From positions 1 to 42,688 of the forward strand of contig NZ_JABFNS010000082.1 in assembly GCF_013116825.1 (NCBI RefSeq): a stretch of DNA of 42,688 bases, read 5' to 3'. The position numbers were made by a program, and so were the translations under genes. This DNA comes from Myxococcus xanthus. GTDB taxonomy: Bacteria; Myxococcota; Myxococcia; Myxococcales; Myxococcaceae. The stretch's first letter is position 1. Each line of letters starts with the position of its first letter. Below are positions 28,087-36,413 of this stretch, piece after piece. Below the pieces are notes generated by a model. That model was not told the origin of the DNA, ran no database searches, and saw only the letters and a program-made list of their open reading frames with translations.

Positions 28087-29424
28087 CTAGAGCAGTCCGC
28101 GCGCCTTCACGTCCAGGTAGGCGTTGAGCGTGGCCGCGCCGAAGCCGCGCGCGGGGGCTCGGATCACCAGCGCGCCCGCGTCCCGCAGGGTGGTGGCCGT
28201 CCGCCGGTACTCCGTCTCCAGCCGTACCGCGGCCTGGCGCGCGTAGGCATCCTGTGTCTGCACCGGCACGCCGTGGGCCGCCGCCTGGACGTCCTCGTCC
28301 AGCAGCGAGGCGACGACGGGCAGGTGCCGGGGGCGCAGCGCCAGCGTGCGAGTGAGGAGGCTGGCGGAGGCGTCCGGGTCCACCAGGTCCGTGAACAGCA
28401 CCACCAGGGCGCGCCGCGTCTGGCGTGCGAAGGCGAAGTCGAAGGCGCGGCCGTAGTCGCTCTCCTCGAGCGCGGCCTCGGTGCGGTAGAGCGATTCGGT
28501 GATGAGCCGCAGGTGCTCGCGGCCCTTGCGCGGCGGCAGGTAGGCCCGCACGCCGCTGGCGAACGCCAGCACGCCGACCACGTCACCGGCCTCCAGGCCC
28601 ACGCGCGCCAGCCGCAGCGCCGCGTCCACCGCATGGTCCAGCTTGCGCCGCTCCTGGATGCGGCCCGCCATGTGCCGGCCGCAGTCGAGCAGCAGGAGCA
28701 CCGGCTGGTGCTGCTCCGGCTGCCACGTGCGCACCAGGGTGTGGGCGTGGCGCGCGGACGCCTTCCAGTCGATGTGGCGGTAGTCGTCGCCAGGGCGGTA
28801 CTCGCGCAGCGACTCGAACTCCCGGCCCTCCGAGGCGCGCCGCCGCTGCGTGCGCGCGGAAGGGGCGTCCGAAGCGCGGGCCAGCGCCAGCGCTTCTCGG
28901 GTGAGCGCGGTGAGGTCCGGGTACACCTTGACGTCCATCGTCGCCGGGACGCGGACCTGTCGCGCGCACAGGCCCAGGGGGCCTCGCAGGCGCAGGTGCA
29001 CGTCCCCGAAGCGGGCGTCCCCCCGTGAAGGCGGCGTGACGAAGTAGGTGAGCTCTTGGGGCGTGGTCCGTGCCGCGGGCAGGGTGAGGGATTGCCGGTG
29101 CCCGCTGCTGGCCATGTCCTCGGGCGGCTCGTCGCGGACCTCCACGTGCAGCGGCGCGGTGCCGGTGTCCTGGCGCTCCAGCGCCACGTGCACGGCGTTG
29201 CGCGTGCCGGAGGAGAGGACGGGCTCCACGCGCCGCCAGACGCGGACGCTCTGGGCGCGCGGGGCCCGGAGGAAGTCCACGGCGCAGAGGGCCAGCACTG
29301 CCACGTCCGTCGCCAGCGCGAGCCAGCCGAACGCGGGGCTGGCCACCGCGAGGGCCGCCGGCAGGAGCCCCGCCGCCAGCAGGGCCACGGCGAGGCCGGT
29401 GGGGACGGGGCGCCCGGCGCTCAC
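28087..29424 (-). CDS. DUF58 domain protein (MoxR partner)
   Basis: A 445-residue membrane protein of the DUF58 group. Two N-terminal transmembrane helices (about 8-48) are followed by a beta-rich part and the hallmark EFESLREYRPGDDYRHIDWK (written here as the diagnostic block), then a von Willebrand A-like region starting VLLLLDCGRHMAG, whose DxGxxM resembles an incomplete metal-binding loop. DUF58 proteins pair with MoxR AAA+ ATPases, which are thought to act as chaperones for insertion or activation of partner proteins. The GTG start at 29424 overlaps the upstream moxR stop by four bases (GTGA), so both come from one message. No further VWA or TPR genes of a full Bat-type operon follow. 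Confidence 0.9.
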   Translation of the reverse strand: MSAGRPVPTGLAVALLAAGLLPAALAVASPAFGWLALATDVAVLALCAVDFLRAPRAQSVRVWRRVEPVLSSGTRNAVHVALERQDTGTAPLHVEVRDEPPEDMASSGHRQSLTLPAARTTPQELTYFVTPPSRGDARFGDVHLRLRGPLGLCARQVRVPATMDVKVYPDLTALTREALALARASDAPSARTQRRRASEGREFESLREYRPGDDYRHIDWKASARHAHTLVRTWQPEQHQPVLLLLDCGRHMAGRIQERRKLDHAVDAALRLARVGLEAGDVVGVLAFASGVRAYLPPRKGREHLRLITESLYRTEAALEESDYGRAFDFAFARQTRRALVVLFTDLVDPDASASLLTRTLALRPRHLPVVASLLDEDVQAAAHGVPVQTQDAYARQAAVRLETEYRRTATTLRDAGALVIRAPARGFGAATLNAYLDVKARGLL

Positions 29425-30356
29425 CGGGGCACTCGGACCCGCTCGAGCGTCTGCTTCAGTACGTCGTCCGCGGTGATGCCTTCCACCTCGGCCTCGGCCT
29501 TGAGGAGCAGCCGGTGGTTGAGGACGCTGAAGGTGACGGCCTTGACGTCATCCGGGGTGACGAAGTCCGTGCCCATCAGCGCGGCGCGGGCCTTGGAGGC
29601 CGCGAGCAGCGCCTGGGCCGAGCGGGGGCTGGCCCCCAGGCGCACGCGCGGGTTGGTGCGCGTCTCCCGGACGATGGCCACCACGTACTGGATGATGGAG
29701 TCGTCACACGACACGCGGGCGGCGCGCGACTGCAGCTCCATCAGCGTGGGCGCATCCAGCACCTGGCGGGTGATGGCCGGCTTGCCTTCGCGTTGGTGGA
29801 AGGCGCGGAGCATCGTCGTCTCCGCCGTGGCCTCCGGGTAGCCCACGCGCACGCGCATGAGGAAGCGGTCCAGCTGGGCCTCCGGCAGCGGGTAGGTGCC
29901 CTCCAACTCCAGGGGGTTCTGGGTGGCCACCACGAAGAAGTGGGGCGGCAGCGCGTGGGATACACCGTCGATGGTGACCTGCCGCTCCTCCATGGCCTCC
30001 AGGAGCGCGGCCTGCGTCTTGGGCGGGGTGCGGTTGATTTCGTCCGCGACCACCACCTCCGTGAAGATGGGGCCCTTCACGAGGCGGAAGGCGTGGTCCT
30101 GGGGCTGGAAGACGTTGGTGCCCAGGATGTCCGCCGGCATCAGGTCCGGGGTGAACTGGATGCGCGTGAAGAGCAGCCCCAGCGCGCCGGCCATGCTGCG
30201 CGCGGTGAGCGTCTTGGCCACGCCGGGCACGCCCTCCAGCAGCACGTGGCCGCGCGCGAGGAAGGCCGTCACCAGGTCCTCCAGCACGCGCTGCTGTCCG
30301 AAGACGGCCGCGTCGAGCGCGGCGGTGAGACGGGAGAGGGGAGAGGCGTCGGACAT
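29421..30356 (-). CDS. MoxR-family AAA+ ATPase
   Basis: A 311-residue AAA+ ATPase of the MoxR group. Walker A GVPGVAKT (42-49), Walker B VVVADEINRTPP (Asp105, Glu106), sensor 1 FVVATQNPLE and an arginine-finger region (YPLPEAQLDRFLMR) are all present. MoxR proteins are ATP-driven chaperones that act with VWA or DUF58 partners; the DUF58 gene follows with a four-base overlap. The ATG at 30356 has no strong Shine-Dalgarno site. The target of this pair is not apparent from the neighbours. Confidence 0.94.
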   Translation of the reverse strand: MSDASPLSRLTAALDAAVFGQQRVLEDLVTAFLARGHVLLEGVPGVAKTLTARSMAGALGLLFTRIQFTPDLMPADILGTNVFQPQDHAFRLVKGPIFTEVVVADEINRTPPKTQAALLEAMEERQVTIDGVSHALPPHFFVVATQNPLELEGTYPLPEAQLDRFLMRVRVGYPEATAETTMLRAFHQREGKPAITRQVLDAPTLMELQSRAARVSCDDSIIQYVVAIVRETRTNPRVRLGASPRSAQALLAASKARAALMGTDFVTPDDVKAVTFSVLNHRLLLKAEAEVEGITADDVLKQTLERVRVPR

Positions 30357-30376
30357 GGTTGCCGGTGACGCTAGCC

Positions 30377-30405
30377 CGCTGCCGCGGAGGGCGGCAGCGC
30401 TTTTT
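30377..30405 (+). terminator. Plus-strand-oriented intrinsic terminator in a minus-strand gene run
   Basis: A perfect 9-bp stem (30377-30385 with 30391-30399) and a 5-nt loop are followed by TTTTT (30401-30405) on the plus strand. All flanking genes run on the minus strand, so the T-run is on the wrong side for them. On the minus strand the hairpin has no T-run. It may stop antisense transcription. Confidence 0.5.
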
Positions 30406-30423
30406 CATTCGAGGCGCGGAGGC

Positions 30424-31305
30424 TCAGTGCGAGGACTGGCCCTTGAGCCCCAGCAGCGTGCCGCCCAGTGTGGCGACCGAGCCCAGGATGGCCACGTAGA
30501 CGCCGAAGCTGGGCGAAGAGTTCATCATCTCCGAGTTGCCGATGGGCGTGGGCACCATCGTCGTGTCGGACGACACCTTGATGAACACGACGCACCAGAT
30601 GAGGCACACGATGCTGACGATGAGCTGGCCCATCCACGGCACCACCGGGTTCACGTTCGGGAACGAGCCCTTGACGCGCACCGTGACGGCCGTGAGCAGG
30701 ATGATGGACATGATGAAGGCGCCGGCGCCCACGCTCATCAGGCCGAGCACGTCCCCATCCACCGCCGTCTCCTTCCACGGCATGAAGCAGGACATCAGCA
30801 CCACCGCCGCGCCCCAGAACGCGACCTTGTCGCCACCCTGGAGCTGGGCGAACAGCTCCTTCGCGTCACGGATGAGCTCATCCGGGTCGGTGACGGCGCT
30901 GCCGCGGTCGTTCGAGTCCGAGCGGTCCCACGGGTCCACCGAGGCCGCGGGCTCGGGAGCGGGCGCCTTGCGAGGCGCGGGCCGAGGCGCCGATGCGCGC
31001 GCCGCGCGCTGCTGCGGCGCACTGCGGGCGATGTCCTCCATGCTCCGGATGTTGGTGGAGTCCGAGTCGGGCGGCGGCGCGGCGGCGGGCCGACTTCCGG
31101 ACTTGCCCGTGGCCGGACGAGGGCGTCGCGGAGGAGGTGGCCTGGCGGCTCGGCGGGGGTCCTCCGCCGCGTCCGTGGACTCCTCAGTCTCTTCGGCCGG
31201 CGGTTCCCCCGAGAGGAACGAGCCATCGATGATGTAATCGCAGACGGAACAGATGGACGTGTTGGCGGCTACCTTCGAGCCGCAGCCAGGGCAGTTCAGG
31301 ACCAA
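30424..31305 (-). CDS. Zinc-ribbon membrane protein
   Basis: A 293-residue protein starting with a zinc ribbon: CPGC (Cys5, Cys8) and CSVC (Cys19, Cys22). A long disordered Pro/Ala/Arg-rich region follows (about 30-150), then a charged segment, and four predicted transmembrane helices in the C-terminal half (for example FWGAAVVLMSCFMPW and the stretch ending GSVATLGGTLLGL). No enzyme motif is seen. Zinc-ribbon membrane proteins of this shape are common in myxobacteria with unknown roles. I choose a TTG at 31305 (with GGGAG upstream), as the ribbon begins four residues later; a GTG at 31431 would add about 42 unconserved-looking residues and overlap the divergent gene. Confidence 0.7.
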   Translation of the reverse strand: MVLNCPGCGSKVAANTSICSVCDYIIDGSFLSGEPPAEETEESTDAAEDPRRAARPPPPRRPRPATGKSGSRPAAAPPPDSDSTNIRSMEDIARSAPQQRAARASAPRPAPRKAPAPEPAASVDPWDRSDSNDRGSAVTDPDELIRDAKELFAQLQGGDKVAFWGAAVVLMSCFMPWKETAVDGDVLGLMSVGAGAFIMSIILLTAVTVRVKGSFPNVNPVVPWMGQLIVSIVCLIWCVVFIKVSSDTTMVPTPIGNSEMMNSSPSFGVYVAILGSVATLGGTLLGLKGQSSH

Positions 31306-31416
31306 CGCTCCCGCGGAGAGAATCTTCGCGTCATCTTCGGAGCGCCGGCCGTGCGTGTCAAACCCCTCTCGGCCTAACCCCTGGATTTTCGCGGGGAATT
31401 GACCTAGGCCCGCGCC

Positions 31417-33585
31417 ATGCGCCGCTCGCACTCCGTCCGTGCCCTGTCGACATGGGTCGTCGCTTTCTCGCTGTTGTCCGGATGCGTCCGTTCCGTGCCA
31501 CCGGTGAAGCCGCCGCCCGTGGACGCGCAGACGATCGAGCGCATCCAGGCGTGGGAGGACGCGCGCTCGCTGGGAAATGGGGCCCTGGTGTCGCTGGCGG
31601 CCACTGCACCGGATGCCCGGGTGCGTGCTCGGGCCCTACGGGCGCTGGCGCGAATCCAGGACCCGGCCACCCTGGAGCCCGTCATCGCGGGGCTGAAGGA
31701 TGAGGCGGCGGCGGTACGCGGCGAGGCGGCCTTCGCCGCGGGCGTGCTCGCCCTGTCCTGGGAGCCCCTGGTGGACGCCGAGCTCGCGGCGTTGGAGAGG
31801 GCACTGCTCGAAGCCGGGCGGACGGAGCGCGACGCGGACGTGCGGCGGGCGGTGGTGGAGGCCCTGGGCCGGCTCGGCACACCCGGGGCCGTGGCGTGGC
31901 TGTCCGAGCGGATGCGCGAAGCGGATGGGGCGGAGGCTGCCTGGGCCACGCAGGCGTTGGGCGTCCTCGCACGCACCCGCGGCGCGGCGGTGGTTGCCCA
32001 GGTGCCCTTGGCGCCAGCAGAGGCGCTGCTCGCGGCTGAGCGGCCGGTGGAGGCGCGTCAGGCAGGGGCTCATTTCCTGGCCACCGTGAAGCGGCCCGAG
32101 GCCTTGCACGCGCTGCGCCGCTGCCTGGGTGATGCGGACGCGGACGTGCGGGCCTCGTGTGCGAGGGGCTTCGGTGACGTGGGGGGGCCCGAGGATGCCG
32201 TGGTCCTCGGGCGACTCTTGGAGGACACGGTTCCGCGTGTGGCGGCGGAGGCGGCGCGCTCGCTGGCGAAGCTGGCGGCGGCTTGCAGTGGACCGTGTAC
32301 CGCGGTGGATGCGCTGGAGGCCTTGGCGGCGCGAGCCAGGCGCGTGGCCCGGGGCATGGCGCCTCCGGCGGCGGCGGGGGCATCGGCGCCGGAGGGCGCG
32401 AAGGCGCCGGTGGAGACGTTGGCGCGGTCGTCGGAGGGACACGCGCTGCTGGCGCTGGCGCAGCAGGGTCTGCCCGCCTTTGGGCGTCCCGTCCTGGAGT
32501 CGCTGCGGCTCGCGCTGGCGGACGCGGAGCGGGGCGCGGCCTCAGATGTAGCGCGTGCGGACCTGGCCTGGCTGGACTGCCGGCTGGCGGCGGCGATGGA
32601 CCGGCAGGAGGGAACGCTGAAGGAAGTCCTGGGCTGCGGCTATGGGCGCGTGCCCGAGGCGCGCCGGTTGGCGCTGGGGCTGCGCGAGGTGGCTCAGACG
32701 AAGGGGCAGGGAGGGGCGGGCTTCGCGGTGAAGTACCTGCGTCACCCCGAGGCGCGCGTCCGCCTGACGGCGCTGGAGGCCGTGTCCGCGCGGCCCGTGC
32801 CCGAGGCGGCGGCGCCGGTGCGTGCGCTCATCGAGGGCGAGGATGACGTGGTGGCGGGCGCGGCGGCGGCGACCGCGGGGGTGCTCAAGGACACGGCCGC
32901 GTTACCTGCCGTGGAGGCGCTGGCGGCACGTGTGCCGCAGACGCCGGGAGACCTGGCCGAGCCGGTGGCGGGCGCGCTGGTGGCGCTGCAGGGCCCGGCA
33001 GCCGAGCCCCGACTGCGTGAATGGCTGATGCACCCGCACGCCAACGTGCGGCGCGTGGCGGCGCAGGCCCTCACGCAGTTGACGGGGCAGCGGGTGCGCT
33101 CGGCGCGCGTGGAGCTGCCGGCGAACACCTTCCGGCCCGTGGCCGCCCCGGCGCGCGCGGGGCTCGTGCTGCGCACCGACAAGGGGGACATCACCGTGCG
33201 GCTGGACGTGGACGAGGCGCCCCTCACGTCGGGCAACCTCCACGCGCTGGCGCGCAAGGGCTATTTCAACGGCGTCACCTTCCACCGCGTGGTGCCGGAC
33301 TTCGTCGCGCAGGGCGGAGACCCGCGCGGGGACGGTGAGGGCGGGCCGGGGTACTCCATTCGCTGCGAGATGACGCGTCGACCCTACGGCCGGGGCACGC
33401 TGGGCATGGCCCTGGCCGGGAAGGACACCGGCGGCAGCCAGTTCTTCTTCACCCACGCCCCGCAGCCGCACCTGGATGGCCGCTATACGGCCTTTGGCGA
33501 GGTGGTGTCCGGCATGGACGTGGTCGACGCCCTCCTGGAAGGGGACGTCATCCGCGAAGTGCGCGCGGTGGAGCTGGCGCCCTGA
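31417..33585 (+). CDS. HEAT-repeat lipoprotein with C-terminal cyclophilin domain
   Basis: A 722-residue predicted lipoprotein. The lipobox is LLSGC (Cys23). Residues about 40-570 are Ala/Leu/Arg-rich paired helices of HEAT type (units such as VRARALRALARIQDP and VRRAVVEALGRLGTPGAV). The last about 140 residues (from 580) are a cyclophilin-type peptidyl-prolyl isomerase: GDITVRLDVDEAP, FHRVVPDFVAQGGDP, GSQFFFTHAPQPHLDG and YTAFGEVVSGMDVVDALL. Conserved catalytic residues (the FHR Arg, QGG Gln, QFF Phe) are intact, so it should be active. It likely sits in the periplasm, membrane-anchored, using the repeats to hold a partner while the isomerase acts. The ATG at 31417 begins the signal peptide. 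It is convergent with the HD-GYP gene, 9 nt between stops. Confidence 0.88.
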   Translation: MRRSHSVRALSTWVVAFSLLSGCVRSVPPVKPPPVDAQTIERIQAWEDARSLGNGALVSLAATAPDARVRARALRALARIQDPATLEPVIAGLKDEAAAVRGEAAFAAGVLALSWEPLVDAELAALERALLEAGRTERDADVRRAVVEALGRLGTPGAVAWLSERMREADGAEAAWATQALGVLARTRGAAVVAQVPLAPAEALLAAERPVEARQAGAHFLATVKRPEALHALRRCLGDADADVRASCARGFGDVGGPEDAVVLGRLLEDTVPRVAAEAARSLAKLAAACSGPCTAVDALEALAARARRVARGMAPPAAAGASAPEGAKAPVETLARSSEGHALLALAQQGLPAFGRPVLESLRLALADAERGAASDVARADLAWLDCRLAAAMDRQEGTLKEVLGCGYGRVPEARRLALGLREVAQTKGQGGAGFAVKYLRHPEARVRLTALEAVSARPVPEAAAPVRALIEGEDDVVAGAAAATAGVLKDTAALPAVEALAARVPQTPGDLAEPVAGALVALQGPAAEPRLREWLMHPHANVRRVAAQALTQLTGQRVRSARVELPANTFRPVAAPARAGLVLRTDKGDITVRLDVDEAPLTSGNLHALARKGYFNGVTFHRVVPDFVAQGGDPRGDGEGGPGYSIRCEMTRRPYGRGTLGMALAGKDTGGSQFFFTHAPQPHLDGRYTAFGEVVSGMDVVDALLEGDVIREVRAVELAP

Positions 33586-33594
33586 AGCGTTGAC

Positions 33595-34710
33595 TCATGC
33601 GCCGCTGGCACGGGCCAGGGGCGCGGGAGGACCGAGCGGGTCGCTGTTCCAGCGCTCGTTCTCCGCCGCTTCCAAGGCCTCGACTTCCTGGCGGATGCGC
33701 TGCCACTCCGTCTCCGGAATGTGGAGGAAGGCCTCCGCCAGCGCCGGGTCGAACTGGGTGCCCGCGCAGCGGCGGATTTCATCCCGCGCCACGCTCATGG
33801 GCCGGCCCTTGCGGTAGGGCCGGTCGGACGTGATCGCGTCCACCGTGTCCGCGAGGCAGAAGATGCGCGCGCCCAGGACGATGTCCTCGCCCGCCAGGTT
33901 CTGCGGGTAGCCCTTGCCGTCCCAGCGCTCCTGGTGCTGGAGCACGATGAGCGCCGCTTCGTGCAGGTAGGGCATCTTCGCCAGCATCCGATAGCCGAAC
34001 TCCGGGTGCTTGCGCATCTCCACCCATTCCTCCGGCGTGAGCGGACCGGGCTTGAGCAGGATGGAGTCGCGCACGCCAATCTTCCCGATGTCGTGCAGCA
34101 GCGCGCCTTGCTCCACCACGTCCAGCGCTCCGCCCGTCATCCCCACCTCCTGGGCCAGCCGCCGGGAGTAGAGCGACACGCGGCGCGAGTGCCACTGCGT
34201 CTCCGTATCGCGGTAGTCCAGGGCGCTGATGAGCCCGTCGAGCAGCCCCGCAGTGCGCTCCACCACCCGCCGCTCCAGGTCTCGGTTGATGGCCACCAGC
34301 TCCGCGTTCTTCTCCGCGACCTCGCGCGACAGCCGCTCGTTGGCGTCCACCAGGCGGTAGTGCGCGAAGGCCTGCCGGACGCTGTTCGTCAGGTCGCTGA
34401 GGGACCAGGGCTTGCCCAGCAGCCGGAAGACCTCGCCGCGGTTGACTGCTTCGGAGGCGGTGCGGAAGTCCGCCGCCGCCGTCAGCATCAGCCGCACCGC
34501 CTTGGGGTTCTTCTCCCGAAGGGCGCCGAGCAGTTCGATGCCGTTGAGGTACGGCATCATGAAGTCCGTCAGCACGACCTGGAAGCCGACCTCCCGGGCG
34601 GCCACCGCCGGGTCGCTGTGGGTGACGACGTCGTACCCCTCTGCCTGGAGGATGCGTGACAGGGCGGCCAGGATGAGGACGTCGTCGTCCACGACGAGGA
34701 TGCGATCCAT
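33595..34710 (-). CDS. REC-HD-GYP response regulator
   Basis: A 371-residue protein with an N-terminal receiver domain (about 2-115; Asp49 phospho-acceptor, Asp8-10, Thr77, Lys100), a short coiled-coil linker (about 120-155), and an HD-GYP domain (about 158-345). HD-GYP domains hydrolyse cyclic-di-GMP. His174, HDIGK (His206-Asp207), His235 and DGKGYP are present, but the motif HHExxDGxGYP reads HQExxDGxGYP: Gln260 replaces the second His, a metal ligand in characterised enzymes. Activity may be reduced or changed. The ATG at 34710 has a GGAGGCACC site; a longer in-frame reading to 34773 is less likely. No sensor kinase gene is adjacent. Confidence 0.9.
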   Translation of the reverse strand: MDRILVVDDDVLILAALSRILQAEGYDVVTHSDPAVAAREVGFQVVLTDFMMPYLNGIELLGALREKNPKAVRLMLTAAADFRTASEAVNRGEVFRLLGKPWSLSDLTNSVRQAFAHYRLVDANERLSREVAEKNAELVAINRDLERRVVERTAGLLDGLISALDYRDTETQWHSRRVSLYSRRLAQEVGMTGGALDVVEQGALLHDIGKIGVRDSILLKPGPLTPEEWVEMRKHPEFGYRMLAKMPYLHEAALIVLQHQERWDGKGYPQNLAGEDIVLGARIFCLADTVDAITSDRPYRKGRPMSVARDEIRRCAGTQFDPALAEAFLHIPETEWQRIRQEVEALEAAENERWNSDPLGPPAPLARASGA

Positions 34711-34947
34711 GCCCGAGGTGCCTCCAGGACAGCGTGCTTGTACAGCTTTATACACGCCGCCACGCGCCCCCAAAAGGCCCCCCAGGCGGGTGATGGGCTT
34801 CTAAGTTATGGAAATTCTTGGAGGTTCTTTCATTCGGGAGGAGAGGTCGAGCCACGTCACGCTTGCCTGGCCGCCAAGGTGTGATTTATGGTGCGCTGCA
34901 ACGCTGAACAGTATCGCTAACCCCTTGGAATCGTGGAGCAATCTCCG

Positions 34948-35949
34948 ATGGCAAAAGCCCCGGAAGGGCCCGTGCCGGTGGTGGTGATGGGGCTGGGGTT
35001 CATCGGTCAGGAAATTGCCCGGGCTGCGATGTCTTCACCTGAGGTGGAGCTCATCGGGGCCGTGGACGTGCAATCCGGCCTGGTGGGTCGCCCCTTGGGT
35101 GATGTCCTGGGAGGGCCCGCCCCTCGTGTGAAGGTCTCCGCGTCGCTGGCGCAGGCCGTGGGCAAGCGCAAGGGCGTGGTGGTGCTGCATGCCACCGGCT
35201 CGCGGCTGCCCAAGGTGTTCGACCAGGTGATGGAGGCGGTGAAGCTGGGACTGCCCGTGGCCAGCACCTGTGAGGAGCTGGCCTTCCCGTACCTGAAGTA
35301 CCCGGAGCTGGCGGACGAACTGGACCAGGCGGCGCAGGAGGCGGGCGTCGCCGTGGTGGGGACCGGCGTCAATCCGGGCTTCGTGCTGGACCGGCTGGTG
35401 GCGGTTGCCGGACAGGTGTGCGGTCCAGTCCGTCGTGCCACCGTCACCCGCGTGGTGGATGCGCGGACCCGCCGCCCGGCCTTGCAGCGGATTGTGGGCG
35501 CGGGGCTGACGGAGGAGGAGTTCTTCGCGCTGGTGGACAGTGAGCAACTGGGCCACGTTGGCCTTGTTGAGTCCGCGGCGCTCGCGGCCCTCGGCCTGGG
35601 GCTGGATTGCGACGACTTCGAAGAAGAAGTAGCCCCCGTGTTCGCCGAGGAGGACATCTCCGGTGGCGCGTTTCCCGTCAGGAAGGGAAGGGTGGCTGGC
35701 ATGTTCCAGTCCGTGGTGGGGTTGGAGGACGGACAGGAGCGGGTGCGGCTGGAGCTGACCATCGCGGTGGGGGCGGATGACCCCAAGGACCGTATCGAAA
35801 TCGACGCTGACCCGAAGCTGGTGTTGGAAATCCCGGGGGGAGTGGCGGGCGACCGGGCCACCGCGAATGCGCTGGTGAATGCCGCGCCACGCTTGACGGC
35901 CGCCGAAGCTGGGCTCCTCACGGTGCTTGAGCTTCCGGCCGGACGCTAG
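34948..35949 (+). CDS. DapB/2,4-diaminopentanoate-dehydrogenase-like NAD(P) oxidoreductase
   Basis: A 333-residue Rossmann-fold oxidoreductase with a dinucleotide motif VVMGLGFIGQEIA (12-24; Gly15, Gly17, Gly20) and a family segment VVVLHATGSRLPKV. The remainder (STCEELAFPYLKYPELA, VVGTGVNPGFVLD) resembles the group that includes dihydrodipicolinate reductase and the 2,4-diaminopentanoate dehydrogenase of ornithine fermentation. A role on a diamino acid is plausible but the substrate is not shown. The ATG at 34948 has GGAG 9 nt upstream; a GTG at 34933 is possible. It begins a plus-strand run with a MaoC pair and an acyl-CoA dehydrogenase; the first MaoC gene starts 14 nt after its stop, so they are likely one operon. 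Confidence 0.82.
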   Translation: MAKAPEGPVPVVVMGLGFIGQEIARAAMSSPEVELIGAVDVQSGLVGRPLGDVLGGPAPRVKVSASLAQAVGKRKGVVVLHATGSRLPKVFDQVMEAVKLGLPVASTCEELAFPYLKYPELADELDQAAQEAGVAVVGTGVNPGFVLDRLVAVAGQVCGPVRRATVTRVVDARTRRPALQRIVGAGLTEEEFFALVDSEQLGHVGLVESAALAALGLGLDCDDFEEEVAPVFAEEDISGGAFPVRKGRVAGMFQSVVGLEDGQERVRLELTIAVGADDPKDRIEIDADPKLVLEIPGGVAGDRATANALVNAAPRLTAAEAGLLTVLELPAGR

Positions 35950-35963
35950 AGTCAGGAGAGGAA

Positions 35964-36413
35964 ATGCTGGACAAGAACGCGATCGGCCGCGCCTCGCCGC
36001 CGACGCTGAACGAGGTCGAAAAGGGCGCCATCCGTCGGTTCGCGGAGGCCATCGGGGACTACAACCCCATCTACTATGATGAGGAGTACGCCCGGGCGTC
36101 GGGGTACCCCACCATCATCGCGCCCCCCACGTTCCCCGCGTCTTTCCACTCAGCGGCGGACCTGCGGGAGCTGCTGGGCGTGGGCATCAAGAGCCTGCTC
36201 CACGCGGAGCAGGGCTTCGACTACGAGCGGCCCATCTTCGCCGGGGACCGCATCTACGTCTCCACGCGCGTCTCCGACGTCTTCGAGCGGCCGGGCATGT
36301 CCGGGAAGATGGACATCGCGGTCATCGAGGATGAAGGCCGTGACGAGGAAGGCAACCTCGTGTTCCGCGCTCGCCGGACGCTGGTGGTCCGCGCCGCCAA
36401 GGAGACCCCGTGA
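35964..36413 (+). CDS. MaoC-like hot-dog dehydratase, non-catalytic-type subunit
   Basis: A 149-residue single hot-dog domain of the MaoC/FAS1-like dehydratase N-terminal type. The catalytic motif position reads GDYNPIYYD (31-39): Asp32 and Asn34-Pro35 are kept but the catalytic His is Tyr37. In the paired mycobacterial HadA-HadB enzymes one subunit lacks this His and shapes the acyl pocket, and this protein fits that role. The next gene supplies the catalytic subunit, overlapping by one base. The ribosome site AGGAGAGG is strong. Substrate is probably a 3-hydroxyacyl thioester. Confidence 0.88.
   Translation: MLDKNAIGRASPPTLNEVEKGAIRRFAEAIGDYNPIYYDEEYARASGYPTIIAPPTFPASFHSAADLRELLGVGIKSLLHAEQGFDYERPIFAGDRIYVSTRVSDVFERPGMSGKMDIAVIEDEGRDEEGNLVFRARRTLVVRAAKETP

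Noticed and set aside
34809..34960. Short open frame from an ATG upstream of the oxidoreductase gene
   Set aside because: No ribosome site or recognisable sequence; it runs into the next gene in a different frame.
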